This document shows, in pieces, positions 31,501 to 40,371 of a stretch of 64,000 nucleotides of DNA. The notes beneath the pieces were generated by a model. The model ran no database searches. It was not told the DNA's origin and saw only the letters and a program-made list of their open reading frames with translations. Made by a program: the position numbers and the translations under genes. This DNA comes from Petrolisthes cinctipes (taxonomy: Eukaryota > Arthropoda > Malacostraca > Decapoda > Porcellanidae): positions 1 to 64,000 of the forward strand of contig JAWQEG010003785.1 of the NCBI GenBank assembly GCA_033782935.1. Direction: 5' to 3'. Each line of letters begins with the position of its first letter. Positions within the stretch are counted from its first letter, which is position 1.

Positions 31501-33857
31501 CCCTGGGGGTTGATATCGACCACTGAGAACCCCTGGTCTAGGTCATGACATAGTCAGATTTGAAGCACTAGGAATTCCTCCAACCTGTGTTGCGAAACGG
31601 TTCATTCTCACCGAGGTACTTTGCTTCCTGGCACTGTACGGAGTCATCAGAAGCTATCGATTCAGTCATTAAAAAGACTACCCATTCCCAATAGCTGAGG
31701 TGATAGTATACTTTAGGTACATTGGAGTGACTTAATTTCCTATGTACAGGAAAAAAGCCCAGATTAATAAAAATAATGGAGTCTTGTTGCTTTGAATAGT
31801 TTGGAGGAATCATTTGCTCCAATTTACCAGCACTGTACTACCCTCTTAAGGACCCTGTGATTGTGTAAGAGACTTTGGGGCTTCTAATTCTTCCTGACCA
31901 CAATACCATCCCCTTCAATATAGGTGGTGTTTCTTGGCAATATCAGACTCTCTACCCTCCAGTTTCATGAATAAATCATAAGGTGTGTTAGGGCTTTTAA
32001 AACTTACGGGAGTCACCAGGTGAGTTTCACCACAATTTCATTTCTCCAGTGATATATCAAGTTTGGTTGTGTAAGGGGAAAACTTTTGTTAAACCGGAGG
32101 GCAACAATCCCCCTATCAGTGTCACAAAACTGAACCTCTATTACTTGTTACAGTACCGTACTTGTTTGAATGATATTCTAGGCCCCATTCTACCAGCAGA
32201 TGGAGCTCCGCAGGGCCTCCCTCAATATTATTAAACATTATAATCATTCTAATGATCATATCACCCACGCCATAACACTCTGAACAGTCTAGTTTTCAAT
32301 TTTCTTTAAAATCGTGCAATTTTCACTACACCGGACAATACTAGAAAACCTCTTAAACAAATTCTTAATATTTTTAGTACTTTCAAGAAAGTATATATGC
32401 TTCACACGTCATTCCTTGAATCTTGAAATTATCATAACTACTAAGCCGTATCTCTGCAAATGTCAGGACAACAAAATTATTATCAAACAAATCACTAATA
32501 TCACGTCTTATTTCCCATAGACCGTGCATTGAATAAATCATCTCATGGAATGTTTAGGTCTGTGCTACTCACATCAGTTTTCTACTAATTTTTTTCCAAG
32601 TTCCTCTTGCATATATTTACAAAACTTAGTTTTCTGCATGCTCTTAAATCAGTTTTCTTAAATCAGTTTTCTTAAATCTCAGTTTATACACTTCTCAGCA
32701 GACTTACGATCCCTCATGTTGTGGTTACTTATTAGATTGGATATTCTCCCTTTGCTGCACATTTCTGTGTAAAATGACAACCTTTGACAGTAACAGACTG
32801 TCGGCACGTATTAATCCCTCGCAGAAACACCCCATTCGAATGAGAGTTGATCACGATTCTTACGAATCGGCTCCCTTATCTCTGGATAAGGGAGCCTAAT
32901 GATTGGTACCACCCGAGGCAGACTTGAAAAGTAGCTCTATTTTAGACTTTAAATCAGTGACTCCCTGTAAGTAGTCATTCCGATCAACTAGATTCTCATC
33001 TTGTCTCCAGACTTCCTTGTTTACATTACAAATTATTTTTGTTGCTAGGCGATTAGTTTTGTTTTGCGACATAGTTCGGAGGAATCACAAGGAACCTACT
33101 GATGAGAGACCTTCCAATCCACTTTAGAATCTTCCCTTCAGATTCCCAAGGAAAAGAAAGTATACTGGATATCCACAACCCGTTTCCAGCAATTTCCGTC
33201 TTCCCTCGGCTCCACATTCCACCAGCCTTCCACATGTACCGTTTACCACCAGGACCAAACAAACCATCCACTTATTATTCCACAATAGAGCCAGCCAGCC
33301 AGCCAGCCATTGTCAAGGACGGGGGGGCGTAAACGGCATGACACGAGTAGATCATATGACACCAACTTTGGCCCATATGAAGGATCATTTGTTAGTGGTG
33401 TTTATAAATGGTGTGGTATCTGTACCATGGCCTTATTGGAGTCATCGTACTGGTGTCACGCACGCCATCGTATGCACTATGGATGTTGTTGAATATGGCC
33501 CCAATAACATACATACGAACAGGCATAAGTACGACACCATTGCACCAGCCAGTCAGCCATTCAACGCACTTCCTCTTTAACAGTATAAACACCAATAATA
33601 CAGCCTTATTTCAATCACATTATACTTTCATACACAACGGGATGACAAAGTTCTTACCATAGAGGAGACAAGGAAAAGAGCACCAATATATATAAAACGA
33701 GCCACCATGATAAAAAGGGAATTGCAAGAAACGAGAAAGATTGTTGAGTCAACCACACTACTAGACATTATTATACTTTCATATACAATTGAATAACTTA
33801 TTTCTTACCGCTGATGAGGAGACATGAGAGCAGCAAGACGGTAAAACGAGCCATCAT
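25394..33857 (-). CDS. LAMP1: Lysosome-associated membrane glycoprotein (LAMP family), complete, five coding exons
   Basis: Coding exons in transcript order are 33857-33809, 29384-28945, 28334-28109, 27821-27606 and 25533-25394, total 1071 nt and 356 residues. Every junction is GT-AG, with phases 1, 0, 1, 1. Residues 1-22 are a signal peptide. Residues 24-130 are a Thr/Pro/Ser mucin-like stalk with a run of 14 Thr and repeated TETPDT units. Residues about 135-320 are one LAMP luminal domain with cysteines C145, C183, C265 and C314, which in the family pair 1-2 and 3-4. Eight N-x-S/T sequons flank them. Residues 322-344 are the transmembrane helix, matching the family's IPIAVG..LAGLVxIVLIAY pattern. 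The tail ends [11 protein letters not shown], a YxxPhi lysosomal sorting signal. LAMPs are abundant glycoproteins of the lysosomal limiting membrane. Odd points are Ala in place of the conserved Gly before the tail Tyr, and only one Cys-pair domain (vertebrate LAMP1/2 have two). The symbol follows the family only; orthology to LAMP1 rather than another single-domain LAMP is not established. Confidence 0.93.
25534..27605 (-). other. LAMP intron 4 (2.1 kb)
   Basis: Mostly unique AT-rich sequence with a T run at 25732-25745. A pogo/Tigger-like terminal fragment lies at 26395-26460. A purine-biased stretch at 26760-27430 contains a 91-codon open frame without recognisable motifs; I do not call it a gene. 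Confidence 0.6.
26395..26460 (+). mobile_element. Pogo/Tigger-like transposon end (fragment)
   Basis: After a TA dinucleotide the sequence reads CAGTAAACCCTTG and then AATTGGGGGAGACCC and CGAGTTATC. This resembles the termini of Tc1/mariner-class pogo/Tigger elements, which start CAGT, use TA targets and have a subterminal fold-back. No second inverted terminus was found, so it is a fragment. The family assignment is from memory of the terminus pattern. Confidence 0.35.
27606..27821 (-). CDS. LAMP1: LAMP coding exon 4 (LAMP domain, third cysteine)
   Basis: The acceptor is ACTTTGCAG ending at 27822 and the donor is GTGAGT at 27605-27600. Residues 239-310 include NHSYNC (C265), the NVT sequon and the MQAYNA segment, which matches the family's VQAF-like region before the last cysteine. 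It enters and leaves in phase 1 (216 nt). Confidence 0.92.
28109..28334 (-). CDS. LAMP1: LAMP coding exon 3 (LAMP domain, second cysteine)
   Basis: The acceptor is TTCAACCAG ending at 28335 and the donor is GTTAGT at 28108-28103. Residues 164-238 include NGSC (C183), QWIEVSWG and the [17 protein letters not shown] segment typical of LAMP domains, plus the NAS sequon. It enters in phase 0 and leaves in phase 1. The 610-bp intron before it and the 287-bp intron after it show no recognisable repeat. Confidence 0.92.
28945..29384 (-). CDS. LAMP1: LAMP coding exon 2 (mucin-like stalk and first cysteine)
   Basis: The acceptor is TCCTCCCCACAG ending at 29385 and the donor is GTAAGT at 28944-28939. 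The exon enters in phase 1 and leaves in phase 0 (440 nt, residues 18-163). Two DTTDIAPS units come first. Then follow a Thr-run encoded by a (GTG/GTA on the plus strand) microsatellite and about five ETPDTTT units. The LAMP domain starts with [10 protein letters not shown] (C145). The stalk should be densely O-glycosylated, which is the LAMP family norm. Confidence 0.92.
31077..31535. mobile_element. Non-autonomous hAT-type element in LAMP intron 1
   Basis: The ends are TAGGGGTTCTCA and TGAGAACCCCTG, near-perfect inverted repeats of the hAT type (consensus CAGGGGTTCTCA). An 8-bp flanking duplication, gtgtaggt at 31069-31076 and gtctaggt at 31536-31543, agrees at 7 of 8 positions, and 8 bp is the hAT target size. 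The 459-bp interior has no transposase frame. GATCCCC / GACCCC blocks next to the ends are typical of this group of short elements. Confidence 0.75.
31685..31849 (+). mobile_element. Beta palindromic element in LAMP intron 1
   Basis: GTGATAGTATACTTTAGGTA, CATTGGAGTG, GTTTGGAGGAATCATTTGCT, CCAATTTACCAGCACTGTAC and CCCTCTTAA. The left terminus is approximate; the right TTAA is shared with an alpha copy. Confidence 0.62.
31846..31960 (+). mobile_element. Alpha palindromic element, decayed, joined to a beta element
   Basis: TTAAGGACCCTGTGATTGTG begins on the TTAA (31846-31849) that also closes the beta element to its left. The core is degraded (CTTCTAATTCTTCCTGACCA) and the far terminus cannot be placed. 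Confidence 0.6.
33050..33115 (-). mobile_element. Gamma palindromic half-element in LAMP intron 1
   Basis: TTTTGTTTTGCGACATAGTT, CGGAGGAATCACAAGGAACC; only one arm is recognisable. Confidence 0.45.
33658..33708 (-). pseudogene. Tandem duplicate of LAMP exon 1, out of phase
   Basis: On the minus strand ATGGTGGCTCGTTTTA starts at 33708 and mirrors ATGATGGCTCGTTTTA of exon 1. It encodes [17 protein letters not shown] and stops at a GTAAGA donor at 33657. The flanks are similar too: ATTATACTTTCATA lies downstream of both copies and a Lys-codon-like A run upstream. This copy is 51 nt (phase 0), whereas exon 1 is 49 nt (phase 1). Splicing it to exon 2 would therefore meet a stop after two codons. 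It is either a decaying duplicate or a non-coding alternative first exon. Confidence 0.7.
33809..33857 (-). CDS. LAMP1: LAMP coding exon 1 (signal peptide)
   Basis: This exon encodes 16 codons plus one base: [16 protein letters not shown] and the first G of Gly17. The donor is GTAAGA at 33808-33803. Two ATGs stand in tandem at 33857 and 33854; I chose the first, which is first in the transcript, and the second would remove one residue only. The hydrophobic [12 protein letters not shown] core continues into AVVMG at the start of exon 2, giving a signal peptide of about 22 residues. Confidence 0.88.
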
Positions 33858-33919
33858 GATGAAAAAGGTAGGTATTCCAAGGACGACAGAGAGAGAGACA
33901 CACACCCCTTGACTGTCTC

Positions 33920-33935
33920 GTGACAACTGACTCTT
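33920..33935 (-). promoter_or_regulatory. Candidate arthropod initiator (Inr) of the LAMP gene
   Basis: On the minus strand TCAGTT lies at 33930-33925 and matches the arthropod Inr TCAGTY, with +1 at about 33928. That gives a 71-nt 5' UTR ending at the ATG at 33857. No TATA box stands 25-35 bp upstream and no clear DPE was seen at +28. The call rests on motif plus position only. Confidence 0.3.
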
Positions 33936-35765
33936 CTCTGGATCACACCGGCACCTCCTCACTCACTACTGCGGCTCTTACATTCACCTCCCCTTTTTAA
34001 TCTCGACTTATTTATCATTTTCTCTATTTATCTTTTGTTGTCTGTTTCCTTTCTTTCTTTTCTTTGGGTGCTAGGTGTGTGTGGTTTGATGTTTATTTAC
34101 TCGGTGTTGTGTTTCCTTCATCGTATCTGTATATTTCCTGTATATTTAGCGGGGTTACCATCGCATTTCATCGACTTAATTGGATTTTTCTAACATTACT
34201 TATTTTTTTATTTTATATATTATTGATTGTAAAGTAGTTAATTTTTATATTTTTATCCTGAGAAAATGTCCATCAGTGTTTATGATATTTCTGGGGTATA
34301 CATACACTGGTCTGTTCGCTGGTTGTAAAAGCCAAGGAATCAGCTGACACCAATACCACGTAAAACTGCTATTTGATAATTATTAAGAATTGATTTTGCT
34401 TCCTATTATCATTTAAACAATAGAATGTATATTTTTTTGGAGTTTATTCAAGAGCACAGTAAAGTCCAGTGTAAACCATAGCAATAAAGTGCTTTTGACC
34501 TGACTAGACTGGATTTTAGGAAAAAATTTACCTCAAAATTTTCTATAACCTGAAAATTGGTGGTTTGGTAATTATTAAATCGTAACCAAATTGTTCGACT
34601 GGGGTTGTATACACTGTGAACTTTATAAAACAGAGTGATTTAATACAGGAAGCTACATTAACCATAGTATGAGAGTTGCACAAGAGATTTTACATAATAA
34701 TTTTTTGCAATCACCGTACCCAGGTTGGCAGGTTACCAAAACTACCAAAAGATACCTACTTACTATATTGTCATACCTAGCTGTCAGGTCAGTACATATA
34801 AGCTATCAGTTTTGTAGACGGCAAATTATTACACTGTAAATCATGAGTATATATATTAAACAACAGATAAGGAAGCAGAAAAGGTTATTCGTGTTGACTA
34901 CTTGTCGACTGGCCACCGGCGGGTATATAAGACCATTACGTCATCAGGTTAATACATCATAATAATTATATAGTTACCTCTTTTGTGTTTCCCTTCTGCA
35001 CAATATTAATTTTAAGTACTCATTTAACCCACCAATGATGCACAGTTAGACAATCTTGCCGTCAACTACGCTAACTACTTACTCGGCCATCATAAACTGC
35101 GATACAATACCCACCCAGTTATCACACGGGCCTATTTCCCTCCATCCTGTGACCAATCTAAGGCATCCTAGGTCCTCCAACTCGTTTTAAGAGGTGTAGA
35201 GGACTAGGACGAATCAAAGCGGGGTAAATTTAGCTCTAGATCGGAGGATGATGGACGGAAAACGAAGGAAATGCATGCCACTGTGATAGACCCAATAACA
35301 GCCGAGAAAGTGTAGCCTTACCACAGTGATCCAGCCCCTCACCCGGATCTAAAACAGAATATATAGATTTATTATTTACTTTGTGGTAAGTTAAGAATGA
35401 TTTGGAACACAAGCATGATACTGGAGAAATCACACTTACGTAATTATGATGAACTTATAATTAAACTTCCACACTAAGACACGAAAAGGCTTTATTCGTC
35501 AACCTAATGTGGGAGTTTGATTAAGTTTAAACCTGATAACAAATATGTGTGCCCTGAAAGTAGCCTATAACTTTGAGGGCAATACCATTAAATGCACATA
35601 GTTATATTGATGTAGAGTTATAGTTATGAGATTGATAATAGTGTGAAGCTACTAAGCTAGCCCTCGCCAGATCAGTTACACACACACACACACACATAGG
35701 CTACACACATATTGGATACCTAATGCATTTGTCACTGATACTATAGACTATTGTTGCTCTGATTA
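33936..35765 (+). other. Unique region upstream of LAMP
   Basis: AT-rich, no satellites until (CA)n at 35680-35696. No exon or element supported. It would contain LAMP upstream regulatory DNA if the initiator at 33928 is right. Confidence 0.5.
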
Positions 35766-35767
35766 CC

Positions 35768-35935
35768 AAGGGGTAGTACAGTATTGGTAAATCTGGAGCA
35801 ATTGATTCCTCTAGACTATTCCAGGCAACAGGACCAGATGAACAAAAATAATGGTGGTCTGTGGCTTGGAATAGTTTGGGGGTATCAGTTGCTCCAGATT
35901 TACCAACACTGACTGTACTTCCCCCCCCTAATTAA
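35768..35935. mobile_element. Beta palindromic element with symmetric long arms
   Basis: AAGGGGTAGTACAGTATTGG and TAAATCTGGAGCAATTGATT on the left are mirrored by AGTTGCTCCAGATTTACCAA and GACTGTACTTCCCCCCCC on the right, then TAATTAA. Unlike other beta copies both arms carry the same 40-bp end, so it can fold end to end. Confidence 0.65.
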
Positions 35936-36224
35936 TCACATATACTCCTCTCTCTCTCTCATTCCATTAAGCCACAAGCTCTATCTGTGTGTTCTGATAA
36001 ATAACTGATTATGATACGATTTGTAATGTAATGTAATGTACCCTAATGTGTGTACTTGTTACACATGCCATACATTATCTCAGAGCAAACATACAGTACC
36101 TCCAGCACTGTAACAAAAGGCTATATATAGTTAAATTCACGCTGTATTATACATAAATATTGAAATTCGTGGTAGAAACAGCTGTGGTGTATAATTATGG
36201 TATGTAGGCTACTGTACGTAGCTT
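35936..36224 (+). other. Short unique spacer
   Basis: (CT)n at 35949-35960 and TGTAATGTAATGTA at 36026-36040; nothing else seen. Confidence 0.5.
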
Positions 36225-36355
36225 TAACTATGGAGGTTAGAGGGTCCTTCGAACATTGCCACGAAACACCACCTATATGGAAGGAGCTTGTTTCGTGGCA
36301 TAGTCAGGAAAAAGCAGAAGCCTTCAATTTTCATACACGATCACAGGGTCCTTAA
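36225..36355 (-). mobile_element. Alpha palindromic element, left end lost
   Basis: GTCCTTCGAACATTGCCACG, GTTTCGTGGCATAGTCAGGA and CACGATCACAGGGTCCTTAA. The right TTAA is at 36352-36355; the left GGACCCTGTGATGTAGTC terminus is missing. Confidence 0.65.
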
Positions 36356-36374
36356 GACAATTACTAAAAGGGGC

Positions 36375-36512
36375 TTTCACTTCTCCAACTTTCCTCAATT
36401 TTCATTTGTTACCTTTTGTGTTTACTGTCCCACCTTGTAGTCACCTCCTTCCTCGGGCACCATATAACTTCGCTGTTGTGGCGCCTAATATCACTCAATC
36501 ATCTTTAACCCA
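36375..36512 (-). repeat. Interspersed repeat family A, reverse orientation
   Basis: Minus strand: GATTGAGTGATATTAGGCGC, CACAACAGCGAAGTTATATG, GTGCCCGAGGAAGGAGGTGA; matches the first 130 bp of the copy at 11796. Confidence 0.6.
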
Positions 36513-36530
36513 ATTAAAGTATCGAACACT

Positions 36531-36553
36531 TTTTTTTTTTTTTTTTTTTTTTT
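36531..36553 (+). repeat. T23 homopolymer
   Basis: Pure T run after CGAACAC. It could be the reversed A-tail of a retroposon, but no body was recognised to its right. Confidence 0.8.
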
Positions 36554-36684
36554 GTAGGACAGATTTCGATTCACTCAAAATTCAAGCATATTTTAATATT
36601 ATATTAATTTAAAGTCTCGAAGGACAGATTGGTTTCAAACACTGACAAAATGTGATACAGTTTGAGGACTTGGGGAAAGTTGGC

Positions 36685-36995
36685 TCCATGTAAACACACA
36701 CACCCTACCGTAACAGACTTGGGAAACGAGGATCCATATTAACACCCTCTACCGTAACAGACTTGGGAAACAGTATTCATGTAAACACACACCGCGTACC
36801 ATAACAGACTTGGGAAACAGGTATCAATGCAAACACCTCGTACCGTAACAGACTTGGGGAAAATAGAAACACTCCATACTTTAACAGACTTGGGAAAAGG
36901 TATCCATATAAACACACCCCGTACCATAACAGACTTGGGAAAGGGTATCCTTATAAACACACACCCCGTACCATAACAGACTTGGGAAACGTGGC
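36685..36995 (+). repeat. Minisatellite, about 45-bp unit with CAGACTTGGGAAA
   Basis: Seven copies of CGTACCATAACAGACTTGGG with GTATCCATATAAACACAC; units vary from 36 to 48 bp. Confidence 0.85.
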
Positions 36996-37114
36996 TCCAG
37001 GACTCCCCCCCCCCCCCGTTGACCTTGGGACACTTTGGCGCCATACTGTATACCTACTGGATCTTATGATGGAAAAATCCTGTTAATCTCTACACCTCGT
37101 CTCGGTTAATTAGT

Positions 37115-37385
37115 CAGGGCGTACTACTACTACTACCTTCAATACCTCTATCATTAGGTCCTACTACTACAACTCCTACTAGCTACTACCTTCAATACCA
37201 CTATCATCATTACTACTACTACTACTACTACAACTACTACTGCTACCTTCAATACCACTATCATCACTACTACCACTGCTACTACCTTCAATACCACTAT
37301 CATCACTACTATACCTTCAATACCACTATCATCATTACTACTACTACAACTACTACTACTATCTAGAACACTATTACTACAACTC
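37115..37385 (+). repeat. (CTA)n with CCTTCAATACCACTATCATC units
   Basis: Six CTTCAATACCACTATCATC blocks separated by CTACTACTAC runs. Confidence 0.8.
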
Positions 37386-37744
37386 AGACCTGATATGTTG
37401 CTTGGAATAGTTTATAGGAATCAGTTGCTTCATATTTACCATGATTGTACTAACAGCCTAACCATCTCACTAACTAATATATAAACAAAACCTACTCATT
37501 TTCTAACTTACTAACAAACCAACTACTAGACAAGTGATCATGTGAGAGTAACGTGCTCTGTGTGTGTGTGTGTCCTTCCCCACTAGGAACAGCATACTGG
37601 TTGGTTGGTTGGTTGCAATAGAGAAAAAAAAAATAAACACACATTGGTTGCATAATGGACAAATGTGAAGAAAAAGTTGTGTTGGTGTGGAGAGGAGGGA
37701 GACGGAAGGTGGCCCTTAGGTGGGTGACAGGAAGGTTGAAAAAT

Positions 37745-37890
37745 GCTACTACTACTACTACTACTACTACTTTTATTGTGCTACTACTGTTACTACTACT
37801 GCTACTACTACTACTAATACTAATACTTTTATTGTACTTTTACTACTACTACTGCTACTATTACTGCTACTACTACTACTACTACGAATA
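37745..37890 (+). repeat. (CTA)n tract
   Basis: Two CTACTACTAC arrays joined by TTTTATTGTACTTTTACT-like spacers, directly left of the LINE 3' end fragment. Confidence 0.8.
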
Positions 37891-37926
37891 ATAATAATAA
37901 TGATAGAAACCAAGAGCAGCAGCATG

Positions 37927-37997
37927 GGTCCCGCCTACTCTTATGTTCTGTTGCCTGTCTTTTGATTGACGTCACGGCGCAATAAAAAAAAAAAAAA
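37927..37997 (+). mobile_element. 5'-truncated LINE 3' end
   Basis: CCCGCCTACTCTTATG, TTGATTGACGTCACGGCGCA and an A14 tail align with the last 60 bp of the LINE at 13513-18878 (CCCACCTACCCTTGTG ... GACTGACGCTACGGCGCA). Only the 3' UTR end is present, as expected for aborted reverse transcription. Confidence 0.75.
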
Positions 37998-37999
37998 CT

Positions 38000-38819
38000 A
38001 ATGTAGTCTATCCTATGCGGAGGTCGAGCCAGTATACAGTTGGTAATAATGCCGCCCGTCACCATCAGTTGGCTGATATATGACAACCACAACTGAAGAA
38101 AAAAAAATTATATATCCCAGTATGCATTATAATTATAATCCTCATTAAAAATGTCTCCTACTATTCTTTATATACTGTATTATGTGGCATATAAACATCA
38201 TTCATTTTGTTCACCACAATGCTTTCTAACTTATTATATAATGTTACATTATCACTAAACTTTCCTGGCAACTCATGGACCAATCATCTCCGTCGTTATA
38301 ATTTTGTTAAACTCACTTCCTTCACATCACCAGCGTGTAGGGAAGGGTATAGAGGAGCCTGATGGGGATAAACAAACTCCCTTCCATAACTCTACCATTG
38401 AGGTGTCTGTTTCGTGACATAGTTTGGAGGAATCAGAGGCCTTCCAATCCACCAACTAGACTAGACAGGGGGTGAGGGAAAGGTGTTGGGTTGAGGGGGT
38501 AAAGGTAAGGGGTTGGGTTGGGTGTCTGGATGAGGGGGTTGGTTGAGTGCGTGGGGGTAGAATCCACTCACTCAACTGTTAGGGTCAGGGAAGTCCCGGA
38601 TTCTTTCACCACAGACTGGGCGGGGTTGGGGGAGGTGGGGGCGAAGGGGAAGGGAGTATACTAGTCACCACTGTAGTAAAGAGAGAGAGAGAGAATAATG
38701 ATGTAGGAGAGAAAGAGAGCGAGAGAGAGAATGATTTTGATGTAGAGAAAAAATGATGTTGATGTTGATCTAGGGATTATGTTGATGTAGGAGAGAGAGA
38801 GAGAGAACGATGATTATGT
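38000..38819 (+). other. Spacer, G-rich at its right
   Basis: Contains the gamma half-element (38380), a GGGGTTGGGTTG-rich stretch (38465-38570) and short GA runs. No gene seen. Confidence 0.55.
38380..38455 (-). mobile_element. Gamma palindromic half-element
   Basis: GTCTGTTTCGTGACATAGTT, TGGAGGAATCAGAGGCCTTC and CAATCCACCAAC; the other half is missing. Confidence 0.5.
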
Positions 38820-38824
38820 TGATC

Positions 38825-38825
<1 letters not shown>

Positions 38826-38881
<56 letters not shown>
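38826..38881 (+). repeat. (GA)n microsatellite
   Basis: Pure GA over about 55 bp. Confidence 0.9.
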
Positions 38882-38883
<2 letters not shown>

Positions 38884-39050
38884 TGGATGGAGGGGTAGTT
38901 ACTAGTTAGTTCACTTGGCGCCACAAATTGGACATAAAAAAGATAAAAATAATAATATAAATCCCCAACAAGTCTAGTTATCAGGGAACAGCCTTGACTA
39001 TATCTATACTGTATACACGGGAAATAGGGACGTGTAACCAACCAATGTGT

Positions 39051-39202
39051 TTAAGGACCCTGTGATCGTGTATGAAAATTGGAGGCTTCTGATTCCACCT
39101 GACCATGCCACGAAACAAGCTCCTTCCATATAGTTGGTGTTTGGTGGCAATATTTGAAGGACTCATTTATCTCCAATGTCCTGACTACATCACAGGGTTC
39201 CT
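39051..39202 (+). mobile_element. Alpha palindromic element
   Basis: TTAAGGACCCTGTGATCGTG, GGAGGCTTCTGATTCCACCT, GACCATGCCACGAAACAAGC and GACTACATCACAGGGTTCC: both termini are present. It opens an 800-bp cluster of such elements. Confidence 0.7.
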
Positions 39203-39228
39203 GGAGCAACTGCCTATGTCCAGTGTCG

Positions 39229-39259
<31 letters not shown>

Positions 39260-39367
39260 ATTCTAGACAACAAAACACCATTATTTTTGTTCATTTGGTC
39301 CTGTTTCCTGGCATTCATTGGAGGAATCATGGCCCTCCAATGTAACACAAGTTAATTACCCCCTTAA
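39198..39367 (-). mobile_element. Beta palindromic element interrupted by a SINE tail
   Basis: GGAGCAACTG is followed by the SINE tail (39212-39257), then ACTATTCTAGACAACAAAAC, GGAGGAATCATGGCCCTCC and ACCCCCTTAA. The element body is colinear with other beta copies once the tail is skipped. Confidence 0.6.
39212..39257 (+). mobile_element. 5'-truncated SINE tail (same family as 7988)
   Basis: GCCTATGTCCAGTGTC followed by a long A run matches the last 25 bp of the SINE at 7988-8327. It interrupts a beta palindromic element (GGAGCAACTG before, ACTATTCTAGACAAC after). Confidence 0.7.
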
Positions 39368-39515
39368 TTAAGGACCCTGTGATCGTGCTTGAAAATAGGA
39401 GCTTTCTGATTCCTCCTGACCATACCACGAAACAAGATCCTTCCTTATAGGTGTGTGTGTTTCGTGGCAATATTTGAAGGACTTACTTATCTCAAATTTT
39501 TTCTGACTACATCAA
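39368..39515 (+). mobile_element. Alpha palindromic element abutting beta across TTAATTAA
   Basis: TTAA (39368-39371) GGACCCTGTGATCGTGC, core GATTCCTCCTGACCATACCA, and TTTCTGACTACATCA at the end. The preceding TTAA (39364-39367) belongs to the beta element. Confidence 0.68.
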
Positions 39516-39517
39516 TT

Positions 39518-39660
39518 GGTAAACCTGGAACAACTAATTCCTCCAAACTATTCCAAGCAACAAATCACCATTATTTTTGTTAAACTGGCCGTGTTTCTGG
39601 CATACTTTGGGGGAATCAAGGAGCTGCAATGTACCAAAAATATATACTACCCCTTTTAAA
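39518..39660 (-). mobile_element. Beta palindromic element
   Basis: GGTAAACCTGGAACAACTAA, TTCCTCCAAACTATTCCAAG, CATACTTTGGGGGAATCAAG and ATGTACCAAAAATATATACT then CCCCTTTTAA: a reversed beta copy with both ends. Confidence 0.65.
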
Positions 39661-39690
39661 GTAGGTAACCAGGGTACTATTTTATTTGTT

Positions 39691-39850
39691 AAGGGGAGAA
39701 TTGAAGGGCTGCTGATTCCTCCAAACTATGCTACAAAACCACAGATCCTCACTACTCTCATGTTATAAAGTTAGTGATCTGCTGTTTCCTGGCATAGTTT
39801 GGAAGAGTCAGTAGCCTACCACGAACCAACAAAATTTTAAATCCCACAAG
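39691..39850 (+). mobile_element. Gamma palindromic element
   Basis: TTAAGGGGAGAATTGAAGGG, CTGATTCCTCCAAACTATGC, GGCATAGTTTGGAAGAGTCA and ACCAACAAAATTTTAAATCC. This is the last member of the 39051-39850 cluster. Confidence 0.6.
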
Positions 39851-40082
39851 TGTTAATACATTTTGATCCGTCTAGATTTACAAAAGTCCTCCAGCCTTCT
39901 GAGAGAAAGATGAAGGACTGGGGAAAGCTTAGTTTGACCCGCGGAAAGAGTATGAAATGTGCCAGTGTGATGAATGAGACGTAAGGAGTGGCGATCGCAC
40001 GGGAAAAATGATGACGTCACATGTAAACAAACCAGGCAGCCAGCTGATTTTGTCACTGGCTCTGAAATGGTTCGTTAGAGGG

Positions 40083-40126
40083 AGAGTGTGTGTGTGTGTG
40101 TGTGTGTGTAGAGAGAGAGAGACAGA

Positions 40127-40160
<34 letters not shown>

Positions 40161-40250
40161 TGTGTGTGTTAGTGTAGAGAGAGAGACAGAGTGTGTGTGT
40201 GTGTAGAGAGAGAGAGAGACAGACATAGTATGTGTATGTGTGTGTGTAGA
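40083..40250 (+). repeat. Alternating (GT)n and (GA)n array
   Basis: Four to five GTGTGTGTGT-TAGAGAGAGA units of about 45 bp. Confidence 0.85.
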
Positions 40251-40371
40251 AAGGTATTTATGTACAGTAGGTAGACAGACACACATGGAGGGGGAGGATA
40301 CCAAGGACTGGAGACTGAGAACAAACACTCCATCTGGGTCACTGGAATTTCAACAGCACAGGAGTAAGGGT

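Larger units (their letters stand above)
29385..33808 (-). other. LAMP intron 1 (4.4 kb)
   Basis: This intron holds the exon-1 duplicate (33658-33708), a hAT-type element (31077-31535), and beta and alpha palindromic elements meeting at a shared TTAA (31685-31960). It also has a gamma fragment (33050-33115) and a small (CAGC)n stretch at 33290-33310. The rest (29400-31060 and 31980-33040) is AT-rich unique sequence with no exon-like signal I could support. Confidence 0.75.

Noticed and set aside
33310..33580. 60- to 80-codon frames in LAMP intron 1 ([16 protein letters not shown] region)
   Set aside because: Considered as a transposase remnant, but no DDE or zinc-finger motif and no inverted ends were found.
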